Assembly: GCA_019873685.1 (NCBI GenBank)
Contig: JAIOAT010000016.1
Coordinates: 1 to 64,000 of the forward strand
Length of the DNA: 64,000 bases
Reading direction: 5' to 3'
From: Chloroflexota bacterium
Lineage (GTDB): Bacteria > Chloroflexota > Anaerolineae > Aggregatilineales > Ch27
A program made the translations under genes and the position numbers. The notes below the pieces were generated by a model. It searched no databases, had not been told where the DNA came from, and worked only from the letters and a program-made list of their open reading frames with translations. How positions within the stretch are numbered: position 1 is the first letter of the stretch; every line of letters starts with the position of its first letter. Shown here piece by piece: positions 38,932 through 47,782 of this stretch.

Positions 38932-39906
38932 GTGACGACTCTGGAAGGGCTGGTCATCAAACAACAGAGTGGTTTCTTTACGGTAGAAACGGCGCAGGGC
39001 CTGTTCGTCTGCCAGTTGCGGGGCCGGCTCAAGGAAGAAGCTGCCCGCCGTATCCGCAAGGAAGAAGACGAACCGGGCGACCTGTGCACGATTGGCGACC
39101 GGGTGACGATCACGCCCGACCCGGACGGCACCGGGGTGATCGAACGGGTTCATCCGCGCAGCCGGGTGCTCGCCCGCGCTGACCACGCCGGGGGCCGGTC
39201 AGCCGAGCTTCAGGGCCGCCAGCAGGTGCTGATCGCCAACGCGGATCAGGCAGTCTTCATCCTGGCCGCCGCCGAGCCAGCGCCCAACCCCCGCGCCCTT
39301 GACCGCCTGATCGTGGCGGCGGAAAAGGGCCGCATCCCGCATATTCACATCGTCTGCAACAAGATCGACCTGTTGCCGTCGCTGGAACAGGCGCGGGCGA
39401 TCTTCGACCTGTACGAACGGCTGGGCTATCCCGTCCTGTACACCAGCGCCGTCACCGGCCAGGGCGTGGACGCCCTGCGCGATCTGCTGACCGGTCAGGT
39501 CTCCGTGCTGGCCGGGCCGTCCGGCGTGGGCAAGACCAGCCTGCTCAACGCCATCCAGCCGGGGCTGGGGCTGCGCGTCAGTGAGGTCAGCCAGGCTACC
39601 GCCAAGGGCCGCCATACCACCGTCCACCGGGAGCTGTTCAAGCTGGACGGCGGCGGCTATGTGGCCGATACGCCCGGCATCCGCGCCATCGGCATCTGGG
39701 ATGTCGAGCCGGGCGAACTGGAAGCCTACTTTGTGGATATTGCACCTTATGTGGCTGACTGCAAGTTCCCGGACTGCACCCACACCCACGAGCCGGGCTG
39801 CGCCGTCCGCGCGGCGGTTCGCCGTGGCGAGATTGCCCTGCAGCGTTACCGCAGCTTTTTGCGCCTGCGCCAGGAAATCGAAGAAACCTATGAGGACTGG
39901 GTTTAG
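38932..39906 (+). CDS. rsgA: Ribosome small subunit-dependent GTPase A
   Basis: Circularly permuted GTPase: NKIDLL, LAGPSGVGKTSLLN, DTPGIRAIG, zinc-binding CKFPDCTHTHEPGCAV; GTG start. Confidence 0.97.
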   Translation: MTTLEGLVIKQQSGFFTVETAQGLFVCQLRGRLKEEAARRIRKEEDEPGDLCTIGDRVTITPDPDGTGVIERVHPRSRVLARADHAGGRSAELQGRQQVLIANADQAVFILAAAEPAPNPRALDRLIVAAEKGRIPHIHIVCNKIDLLPSLEQARAIFDLYERLGYPVLYTSAVTGQGVDALRDLLTGQVSVLAGPSGVGKTSLLNAIQPGLGLRVSEVSQATAKGRHTTVHRELFKLDGGGYVADTPGIRAIGIWDVEPGELEAYFVDIAPYVADCKFPDCTHTHEPGCAVRAAVRRGEIALQRYRSFLRLRQEIEETYEDWV

Positions 39907-39909
39907 CCT

Positions 39910-40593
39910 ATGCAGCACATTCTGGCGGTGATCCCCGCCTATAACGAACAGGACCGCATCGCGCCGGTCATTGCCGGGGCGCGGCAGTACGTCCCTGTGC
40001 TGGTCGTCGATGATGGCTCCAGCGATGGCACGGCGGCGCTGGCGGAGGCTGCCGGGGCAACCGTGCTGCGGCAGATCCCCAACCAGGGCAAAGGGGCCGC
40101 CCTGCGGGCCGGGTTCCGCCGCGCCCTGGATGAGGGCTGCGAGGCCGTGATCACGCTCGACGCCGACGGGCAGCATGCTCCGGACGAAATCCCGCGCTTT
40201 CTGGAAGCCTACGCGCAAAGCCGGGCTGACCTGATCATCGGCAGACGGGACTTCGCCGGGATGCCGCCAGTGCGCCGTGTCTCCAACACGCTGGGCACGC
40301 TGCTGTTCTCCTGGGCGCTCGGCCAGCACATCCCGGATAACCAGTCCGGCTACCGCCTGATCTCCCGCCGCCTGATGGAAGCCGTGCTCAACAGCGCCGA
40401 ACAGGGCTTTGAGTTCGAGGTGGAGATGATCACCGTCTGCGTGACGGAAGGCTACCGGCTGGCCTGGGTGCCCATTCGCACCATCTACGCCGGGGAAAAG
40501 AGCCACATCCGCCCGCTGCACCACCTGCGCCACTTCTTGCGCGTGGTCCGGGCAGCCCGGCAGCGAGTCAGGGCGCGCCAATCCCGGTCGTGA
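39910..40593 (+). CDS. Glycosyltransferase family 2
   Basis: ILAVIPAYNEQDRIAPVI, VLVVDDGSSDGTAALAEAAGATVLRQIPNQGKGAALRAGF, TLDADGQH. Confidence 0.95.
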   Translation: MQHILAVIPAYNEQDRIAPVIAGARQYVPVLVVDDGSSDGTAALAEAAGATVLRQIPNQGKGAALRAGFRRALDEGCEAVITLDADGQHAPDEIPRFLEAYAQSRADLIIGRRDFAGMPPVRRVSNTLGTLLFSWALGQHIPDNQSGYRLISRRLMEAVLNSAEQGFEFEVEMITVCVTEGYRLAWVPIRTIYAGEKSHIRPLHHLRHFLRVVRAARQRVRARQSRS

Positions 40594-40606
40594 TCCGCCC
40601 CCGGCT

Positions 40607-41518
40607 CTAGGAAACGCCCATCAGGGCCAGCAGCAGGCTGAGCGTGACAATACTGGCGACCGTGCTGAGGAGGATGGACGCCGCCACAAAATCGCCATCG
40701 GCGTCGAACTGGATCGCCAGTGCGCTGGTCATCACGGCGGTGGGCATGGCTGATTCCACGATCACGACGTCCCGCGTCAGGCCGCCGATCCCGAGGACGA
40801 GCGCCAGCCCGGCGGCTACCAGCGGGGAGATGACCAGCCGCATCCCGGCAGAGAATAGCACTGGCCGGATCTGGCCGCGCAACGAGGCCCGCGCCAGTTG
40901 TATCCCCAGCAGCACCAGCATACCCGGTACTGCCGCACCGCCCAGCAGATCGGTCACCCGCTGTAATGGCAGCGGCAGCCTCGTCCCGGTGAAGTTCAGC
41001 GCCAGGCCGATGACCAGGCAGTAGACCATCGGCAGCTTGAACACGTTGAGCAATGCCTGGCGGGCGGAGGCTGTCCCCCGCGAGGCCAGGAAGACGCCGT
41101 AAGTGTTGGCGACCACCGCCGAGGCCACGTAGTAGACGGTCGCCCGTTCCATCCCGGGACGGCCAAAAGCGAATTCGTTGAGCGGGATGCCGTAGTTGCC
41201 GGCGTTGATCAGGACGATGGTCATCACAAAGGCGCTCTCCAGCCGTCGGTCATAGCCCAGCAACCGCGCCAGCCCGAAGCCCAGCGCCGACATCACCACT
41301 GTCAGCCCCAGCATCACCCCGAAAATCTGCACCAGTTCCTCCGGCAGCAGGGTGGTGTTGGCCATCGATCCCAGCACCAGCAGCGGCGAGAACAGGTAGA
41401 CAATCAGCGTGGAGATGGTGCGTGGCTCCAGCGGGAAATAGCGTGAGGTCAGCGCCGAGAGCAGGATGATAAGGAAGATCGGGCTGATCACATTGTAGGC
41501 GACACTGAGGACGGTCAT
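40607..41518 (-). CDS. AEC family transporter
   Basis: Polytopic; NAGNYGIPLNEFAFG, ESAMPTAVMTSALAIQFDAD. Confidence 0.9.
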   Translation of the reverse strand: MTVLSVAYNVISPIFLIILLSALTSRYFPLEPRTISTLIVYLFSPLLVLGSMANTTLLPEELVQIFGVMLGLTVVMSALGFGLARLLGYDRRLESAFVMTIVLINAGNYGIPLNEFAFGRPGMERATVYYVASAVVANTYGVFLASRGTASARQALLNVFKLPMVYCLVIGLALNFTGTRLPLPLQRVTDLLGGAAVPGMLVLLGIQLARASLRGQIRPVLFSAGMRLVISPLVAAGLALVLGIGGLTRDVVIVESAMPTAVMTSALAIQFDADGDFVAASILLSTVASIVTLSLLLALMGVS

Positions 41519-41655
41519 CGAAGGTGGAACTCCCCGGCTACGGGCAGGCGCAACAGCCGACGATGATACCACGCCCGCCCGGATTGCGGAGAGGTTGCCG
41601 CTGGTCGCTCCTCGCCGGGGGGCGGTGGACACGAAGCAAGCTGGCGGCGCGCATG

Positions 41656-41685
41656 AGGGCCAGCCCTCTGGGTGCGGCTGGCCCT
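41656..41685. terminator. Perfect 10-bp hairpin
   Basis: agggccagcc/ggctggccct, 10-nt loop. Confidence 0.5.
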
Positions 41686-41712
41686 TCTACTTCACTTACA
41701 CAGAGGGAAACC

Positions 41713-43512
41713 TCACGGCGCTTTGGCCAGCGCATCCAGCTCCATGACGGTCACTTTTGCGAAGACGCCACCGGCGGTCCCGGTTACCCGGATTCCAGTC
41801 GCCATAACAGGCTCAGGCAGGACGAAGTCGATCATCTGGAGCGGGATGTTTGGGTCGGGGTCCGCCGACTGGAACGTACCCTCCGGGACAGGTTGCCACG
41901 CGCCGTCAATCTGAATCTCAGCGGCAATGGTGGTGAAACCGCTGTCGCCACCCTCGATAAAGCGAATTGTGCTTACCTCAACCGGCCGATCGTAAGTCAC
42001 CGCAAGAGTGACTACGCCGTTCTCAGGGCTTGCCGAGTAGACGCGCGGTGGCCGCATGATCTCGCGCCCGGAAAAGTCAAGCTCGACGCCGTCAGCAAAG
42101 GCGCGTGTCTGGGCGGTCGAGCGCTCCCCGATGGCGCTGGCCTCAACATTCCCCCCTGCCAGACGTACCTGGTTATTGGCGCTGCGCTGATAGAGTTGCA
42201 CCAGTGGATTCAGGCTGAGCGGATCGGCCTCCGGCATCGGCGGCAGCGTCCAGGCATCACCGTCGGCGTTGCCCCCGGCTTCAACAATGGCCCGTTCGAC
42301 GTAGGGCAACATACGTTCGGCCAGCAGGGCGAAAGTGTCTTCGGCAGCAGGATCGTCGGGGAGATAGTCGGGCAGAGTCGGGCGGGTGCGGTGGATGCTG
42401 TAACGGTCGGAAAGGACTACCTCAGGGAACTCAGCGGCCAGGGCGTCGTAGCCGAGCAACAAGCCCAGCAGGCCGCCCATCGTTGCCGTGCCGTTATCGG
42501 AATCCCAGCCGGAAAGCGTGCCGATTTGCACCGTTCGGCTGTAATCGCCTTCACCATAGAGCAAGGCCATCAGGCCGGTGGCGAAGTTCACGGATGACTC
42601 CAGCCATCCGCGATAGACGAACCCGTTATCCCGTGCCTTGTCGTGATACCGTTCGTAAATGAGATCACGGGTTCGTTCCCAGTCGTCCACGTTGGGATTG
42701 GCCAGGTAATCCGCCAGCACCACATCCACCACATCGGCGGCTTTGGACGTGTCCGGCAGGTACTGGCGGGCCTGCTCAACCAGCCAGAGGATCTGTTCGC
42801 GGCGGGTCTGCTGCGGATCGACCTGCGTCGCCAGCGCGTAGAGCAGGATGTGGAACTGGGCGGCGTGGGCGCTATAGCCGCCGGCGATGGTGCGAATGGG
42901 CAGATCGGCCAGTTGCAGGGCCTGCACCGGCATGCCCGGGGCCAGAGCGCCGAAGACTTCGGTCACCAGCTGGGCGGTGTTCATCAGGTAGGTATCGTTG
43001 ACCGGCCCCATGCCGGTCACTGGCGGCAGCGCGCCCCATTGCATCCATTGACGCTCCGGCGTCTCCCCCCAGATCGCGTCGTTGACGTGCTGCACCCAGC
43101 CCGTCGCGATCTGCTCCGGCGACAGCAGCAGGGTGTCATGCTCCTGGATCAGGTGCATGTACAGATACTCGATGTCGGTGTCATCGTCGGCCAGCCAGGG
43201 GTCCTGGAAGACAAAATCAATAGAACCCTGTCCCAGATCACGTCCCCAGTCGTCGTCGGTATAGAACGGCGGACCCTGTCTGTCGCCTTCCGTCATCAGG
43301 CCGGTCCAGTTGGCGATGGTCTGGCCCAGCCACATGGCCCGCAGACGGTCAGCGTAGTCGGCCCGGCTGAGCTGCCGTGACGTTGCCGATGCGCGGGCTG
43401 AAGCGCTCCTTACCGGTCGGGGGCCAACCGTGACACCCACCATACACACCAGGAGTACGAGGAGAACGGCAAAGCGCAGTCCACGCAATGCTGACACACG
43501 GTTAGCGGTCAT
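41713..43512 (-). CDS. Secreted ADP-ribosylglycohydrolase-like protein with C-terminal F5/8-type-C-like region
   Basis: N-terminal signal peptide; DRLRAMWLGQTIANWTGLMTEGDRQG; GTLSGWDSDNGTATMGGLLGLLLG. Confidence 0.8.
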   Translation of the reverse strand: MTANRVSALRGLRFAVLLVLLVCMVGVTVGPRPVRSASARASATSRQLSRADYADRLRAMWLGQTIANWTGLMTEGDRQGPPFYTDDDWGRDLGQGSIDFVFQDPWLADDDTDIEYLYMHLIQEHDTLLLSPEQIATGWVQHVNDAIWGETPERQWMQWGALPPVTGMGPVNDTYLMNTAQLVTEVFGALAPGMPVQALQLADLPIRTIAGGYSAHAAQFHILLYALATQVDPQQTRREQILWLVEQARQYLPDTSKAADVVDVVLADYLANPNVDDWERTRDLIYERYHDKARDNGFVYRGWLESSVNFATGLMALLYGEGDYSRTVQIGTLSGWDSDNGTATMGGLLGLLLGYDALAAEFPEVVLSDRYSIHRTRPTLPDYLPDDPAAEDTFALLAERMLPYVERAIVEAGGNADGDAWTLPPMPEADPLSLNPLVQLYQRSANNQVRLAGGNVEASAIGERSTAQTRAFADGVELDFSGREIMRPPRVYSASPENGVVTLAVTYDRPVEVSTIRFIEGGDSGFTTIAAEIQIDGAWQPVPEGTFQSADPDPNIPLQMIDFVLPEPVMATGIRVTGTAGGVFAKVTVMELDALAKAP

Positions 43513-43720
43513 TGTTCACATCCCTGTAGCCCATGAAGTAACGGCAGGCAGCTGGCGGTATAGCTCAGTCGCTGCCATAGTTCTGCCTGATGACAAGACT
43601 CTGGCACGGGCAGTGCCCCGGGCGCAAGTGATTGGCGCAGAGAAGGAACTTCCGGTGCCGGGAGGGCGAATTGGCTGACCCGGTAACATTATCAAATGAA
43701 TGAACCACTCCTGTTCGGTG

Positions 43721-43782
43721 ACCTGGTCTTGCCTCCCGACCCCTCTCTTACCTCTGGACTCTTACCACCCGCCTCTCTTCTG
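43721..43782 (+). repeat. C/T-rich intergenic array (family member)
   Basis: acctggtcttgcctcccgacccctctcttacctctggactcttaccacccgcctctctt. Confidence 0.75.
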
Positions 43783-43836
43783 CGGGCGATCGAGCGCCGG
43801 GCAGACCGTGCTATACTCAAAGCATCCCACTGAAAA

Positions 43837-45186
43837 ATGAGGCTGCGGAGGCAAGGTATGAGGTCTGCGGCGCGCTGGATCGGGCCGGCGGTCACGATAG
43901 CCGTGCTGGCGACGACGCTGCTGCCAGCGCTGGCCCAGAGCGGTCCTCTGCAATCCTATATCGCTGAGGACGGCTCCTTCTGGTTTAGCTACCCCCGTAG
44001 CTGGCAACTGGAGACCCACGACAGCCTGATCTATGTCTACAACAACCGCGTGACGGTGTCCGTTGTCGGCCCCGGTATGCTGGAGAAGCTCGGCCTGGGC
44101 GGTTACACCGATCCCGCTGAACTGGTTCAGGCGGTGGCTCAGCGGCTGGGCGTTCGCAGCAGCGAGCTGGTGCGCAGCACCGAGAACGGCCGCCCGGCAG
44201 CGCGGCTCAACTTCGACGATCCGGCGGGCTACCCCGCGTTTTTGCTGGCTCTGCTGCTGCGCGACAACCGGCTGGGGCTGGTGGATGTGCGTTTCACCGG
44301 CGGCTACCGCCCGCTGAACGAGCAACATGCCCTGCGCATCGCCCGTTCGCTGGAAGTCCCATCTGGTCCCCCGGCCCGTCTTGTCCACTACGCCGGTCCC
44401 TGGCAGCAAACGGTGGCCGAACTGGAAGCCGCCGGCGCGATCCCGGCTGGTGGACGTCTGCTCTTCCTGTCCAGTGCGCCTTATACCGTTGGGCAGGCGG
44501 CGGACGCCTCCTACGTACCGCTGGGTAATCCCCGCCCTGCGCAGGATGTCATTGTGGCTGGCGAGTTGCGTTTTGTCCCGGTGGAAGAGGGCGGCTATCA
44601 GGCGTGCTTTCTGGGGGCGCGCCTCACCTACCACGCTGGCGAGGCCGTCGTCCGGGCGTACCTGGAAGCAGGCCTCAACAGCGTCAGCCAGGTTTATTAC
44701 ATCGATAGCACCGGCGATCCTGCCACTTCACAGTCCGCCGTGCAGCCCCTGCTCCTGGGGGAAAGTCCGCATCACCTGCTGCTGCTGGCGCTGGGCGACC
44801 GCCTGGCGGTTTACCTGGATGGGCAACGGATCTTCGCGGGGGTGTCCGTGGAAGTGCGGACGGGCATTGCCGGGCTGGGGGTGATCACGTCCGCCCCGGC
44901 GACGCGCTGCGAGGGGCAGAACCTGTGGGTGTACGAGGTCACCGGCGTGACGAGCAGCAGTTGCACGGTAACAGCGGCCAGCGCCAGGGTTAACCGTCGC
45001 CAGACTCCTGCCACAGGCGGGTCGGTTGCTGGCTGGCTGACGCGGGGCGAAACCCGGTCCGTCACCGGCCAGATGACCGATGCGCTGGACTACGTATGGT
45101 GGCAACTGGATGATGGCACATGGGTGCGCAGCGATGTAGTGATCGAGCAGGGCGACTGTACCGCTGTGCCGGTGGTCGTCCCCTGA
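43837..45186 (+). CDS. Secreted protein with C-terminal SH3-like region
   Basis: N-terminal signal peptide; YIAEDGSFWFSYPRSWQLET; C-terminal SVAGWLTRGETRSVTGQMTDALDYVWWQLDDGTWVRSDVV. Confidence 0.6.
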   Translation: MRLRRQGMRSAARWIGPAVTIAVLATTLLPALAQSGPLQSYIAEDGSFWFSYPRSWQLETHDSLIYVYNNRVTVSVVGPGMLEKLGLGGYTDPAELVQAVAQRLGVRSSELVRSTENGRPAARLNFDDPAGYPAFLLALLLRDNRLGLVDVRFTGGYRPLNEQHALRIARSLEVPSGPPARLVHYAGPWQQTVAELEAAGAIPAGGRLLFLSSAPYTVGQAADASYVPLGNPRPAQDVIVAGELRFVPVEEGGYQACFLGARLTYHAGEAVVRAYLEAGLNSVSQVYYIDSTGDPATSQSAVQPLLLGESPHHLLLLALGDRLAVYLDGQRIFAGVSVEVRTGIAGLGVITSAPATRCEGQNLWVYEVTGVTSSSCTVTAASARVNRRQTPATGGSVAGWLTRGETRSVTGQMTDALDYVWWQLDDGTWVRSDVVIEQGDCTAVPVVVP

Positions 45187-45208
45187 GCCGCCGCGTGATC
45201 CGCGCTGC

Positions 45209-46252
45209 TCAGTCCGCGTCCGGTCCTTCCGCGGCCAGCAGGGTGAAGCAGAACCTGGCCCCGCCCAGGTCGTCGCTGCCTTCAACCCAGATACGGCCCT
45301 GGTGAGCCTCAACAATGTGGCGGGCGATGGACAGGCCCAGGCCGCTACCCCGCCGCTCGCTGCGCGCTTCGTCCAGCTGGTAGAAGCGCTCAAATACGCG
45401 GTCGCGTTCCTCCGGCGGGATGCCGGGGCCGCTATCTTCGATGGTGACGGTCACCGTGTCGTGATCGGCGTCCGGCGTCGCGACGATGCGGATCGTGCCC
45501 TTCTTGGGCGTGACCTTCAATGCATTGTGGATCAGGTTAGTGAGCACGCGCCCGATCTGGCCGGGGTCGACCAGGACGTAGAGGTCTTTCGGCACGTGCT
45601 TGCTCATCTTGATGCTGCGTTGTTCGATCTGCTCATCCAGATGCTCAACGGCTTCGTCCACCAGGATGTGCAGCGGCATCTCGATCAGCTTCATGATCGC
45701 CTGGCCGGATTCGATCATCGACAGGTCGTGCATCCCGTCCACGATGCGCTGCAGGGTATCCAGTTCCCGTCCGATCTTGCGCAGCATTTTCTCCTGCTGC
45801 TTGTGGGAAACCTGCTGCCGGCTGAGTGTGTCGCGCAGCAGGCGGATGGCGGAGATGGGCGTGCGCAACTCGTGGGAGATGTTGGCCACCATATCGCGGC
45901 GGGCGCGGTTGAGCCGCAGCAGCTGGGTGATGTCCTCCAGCGCCAGCGCATAGTAGACCCGCTGCCCGACCGTGAAACGGTTGCAGCGAGCGCGGTAGGT
46001 ACGCTGGCCGATGGCAAACTGGCTCTCCGGGCACGAAGGCATCTGATCGGCGCATTCCAGCAGTTCCTGCAACTCCGGGCCGTCGATCAGAGCCTCAATG
46101 GTCATCCCCATCCCGTCTTCCAGTGCGGGGAACGCCTCGCGGGCGGCTTCGTTGGCAGCCAGTACACGCCGATCCTCGCTCAGCAGGATCAGCGGTTCAA
46201 AGGCGGCATCGACCAGAAAGGCAAGCTGCGGGTTGGGGTCCATAGGCTGCAT
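45209..46252 (-). CDS. PAS-containing sensor histidine kinase (PhoR-like)
   Basis: DMVANISHELRTPISAIRLL, LTNLIHNALKVTPKKGTIRI, SGLGLSIARHIVEAHQG. Confidence 0.95.
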   Translation of the reverse strand: MQPMDPNPQLAFLVDAAFEPLILLSEDRRVLAANEAAREAFPALEDGMGMTIEALIDGPELQELLECADQMPSCPESQFAIGQRTYRARCNRFTVGQRVYYALALEDITQLLRLNRARRDMVANISHELRTPISAIRLLRDTLSRQQVSHKQQEKMLRKIGRELDTLQRIVDGMHDLSMIESGQAIMKLIEMPLHILVDEAVEHLDEQIEQRSIKMSKHVPKDLYVLVDPGQIGRVLTNLIHNALKVTPKKGTIRIVATPDADHDTVTVTIEDSGPGIPPEERDRVFERFYQLDEARSERRGSGLGLSIARHIVEAHQGRIWVEGSDDLGGARFCFTLLAAEGPDAD

Positions 46253-46938
46253 TAGCCCTCAAAGCGGTAGCCAATGCCGCGCACCGTGACAATGCGCGTC
46301 GGGTTGGAGGGGTCCTGCTCGATCTTCTTGCGCAGCCAGCGGATGTGCACGTCAACCGTCCGCCGGTCGCCAAAGTAGTCATACCCCCAGACTTTGGAGA
46401 GCAGCAGGTCGCGGGAAAGCACGGCGTTGCGGTTGCGCATCAGCTCGGCCAGCAGGTCGTATTCCTTCTGGCTGAGCTTCAGCTCGACGTCATTCAGGTA
46501 GGCGTGGCGACCGGTCAGGTCCAGGCGCAGATCGCCAGCGACCAGTTCGTCCTGGGTCGCCGGGCGGGTAGGAGCGCGGCGCATGATCGCCCGGATGCGG
46601 GCCAGCAATTCACCCAGCCCGAAGGGCTTGACCACGTAATCGTCCGCCCCGCTTTCCAGGCCGACGATCTTGTCCACCTCACTGCTGCGGGCGGTGAGCA
46701 TGATGATCGGGATGTGCGAGGTGGTCGGTTCCCGGCGGATCATGCGGCACAGGCTCAGCCCGTCCAGGCGCGGCAACATCACGTCCAGGATGATCAGGTC
46801 GGGGGGCTTGGCCACGATCTTCTGGTAAGCCGTTTCGCCATCCGCTACCGTGGTGACCTTGTGCCCCTCCTGGGTCAGGTTTTCGGCCAGCGTCTCCGCC
46901 AGCACCCGGTCGTCCTCAACAACAACGATTTTGGCCAT
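46252..46938 (-). CDS. OmpR/PhoB family response regulator
   Basis: KIVVVEDDRVLAETLAENL, DLIILDVMLPRLDGLSLCR, winged helix LLLSKVWGYDYFGDRRTVDVHIRWLRKKIE. Confidence 0.97.
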   Translation of the reverse strand: MAKIVVVEDDRVLAETLAENLTQEGHKVTTVADGETAYQKIVAKPPDLIILDVMLPRLDGLSLCRMIRREPTTSHIPIIMLTARSSEVDKIVGLESGADDYVVKPFGLGELLARIRAIMRRAPTRPATQDELVAGDLRLDLTGRHAYLNDVELKLSQKEYDLLAELMRNRNAVLSRDLLLSKVWGYDYFGDRRTVDVHIRWLRKKIEQDPSNPTRIVTVRGIGYRFEG

Positions 46939-47130
46939 CGATCGGTGTCACTCCTGCTCCAGCGGCGTGACCCGCCGCCTCAACGCATGGGCCGGCAGCC
47001 TCCCCTCCGTAGACAGGCGGAGACCCGGCAACAGGCCCATCCCTGATCATAGCAGACCCGGTCAAAAGGGGGTCATTAAGGTCTGGTAAAGCCGCACGAT
47101 CACACTTAACAACCCGAAAGGCCGGATTGA

Positions 47131-47649
47131 TCAGCGGTGAGCCGCCCGCTCTTCCCATTGCAGGTAGCGCCGGGCCAGGTACAGGGCGGCGATCACACGG
47201 GCGTCGCTGAGTCGCCCGGCGGCGATCAACCCTTCAAAGCTCGCCAGCGGATGGGCTGCCACGCCGATCGGGTAATCTTCATCGCCCACCAGGCGAGCGG
47301 GCTGCAGGTCGCGAGCCAGGTAGATATGACAGGCCGCCGTCAGGTACTTGCTCCAGGGGTGTATCGTCGCCAGGAAGTCCAGCCGCCCGGCCCGGTAGCC
47401 AATCTCTTCCTGCAACTCGCGGTTGGCCGTCTCCAGGGAAAACTCACCGGCGGCTACTTCCCCGCCCGGCAGGATCAGGACATCGCGGCCCAGGGCGGGG
47501 GACGGCTCAATGGTCAGCAGCACGCGCCGGTCGGTAGCCAGGGGCACGAGCAGCGCCTCATCACCGGCCCTGATCACGGCCACATCTTTGCCGCCGTGTT
47601 TGCGTTCGACCAGCGCCAGCCATTGATCCCCGCAGATGACCCGTTCCAT
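47131..47649 (-). CDS. NUDIX hydrolase (ADP-ribose pyrophosphatase-like)
   Basis: LPGGEVAAGEFSLETANRELQEEIGYRAG. Confidence 0.93.
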   Translation of the reverse strand: MERVICGDQWLALVERKHGGKDVAVIRAGDEALLVPLATDRRVLLTIEPSPALGRDVLILPGGEVAAGEFSLETANRELQEEIGYRAGRLDFLATIHPWSKYLTAACHIYLARDLQPARLVGDEDYPIGVAAHPLASFEGLIAAGRLSDARVIAALYLARRYLQWEERAAHR

Positions 47650-47782
47650 GGCGTCTCTTCGCCGTTCAGCCTACCGCTGCGCTGCCCGCATTATAGCATC
47701 GAACGCTATGGCAGGACGGCGTTGCCCGCCGCGCCGCTGGTATAATACAGGTAACCATCGGTTGAGCCTGCTGGAGCCTGCC

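Noticed and set aside
39199-40581. 460-aa minus-strand ORF
   Set aside because: Antisense across rsgA and the GT2 gene; high-GC shadow ORF.
43555-43600. ggcggtatagctcag, similar to a tRNA 5' end/D-arm
   Set aside because: No D-stem closure, anticodon stem or GTTCRA T-loop follows at the proper distance.
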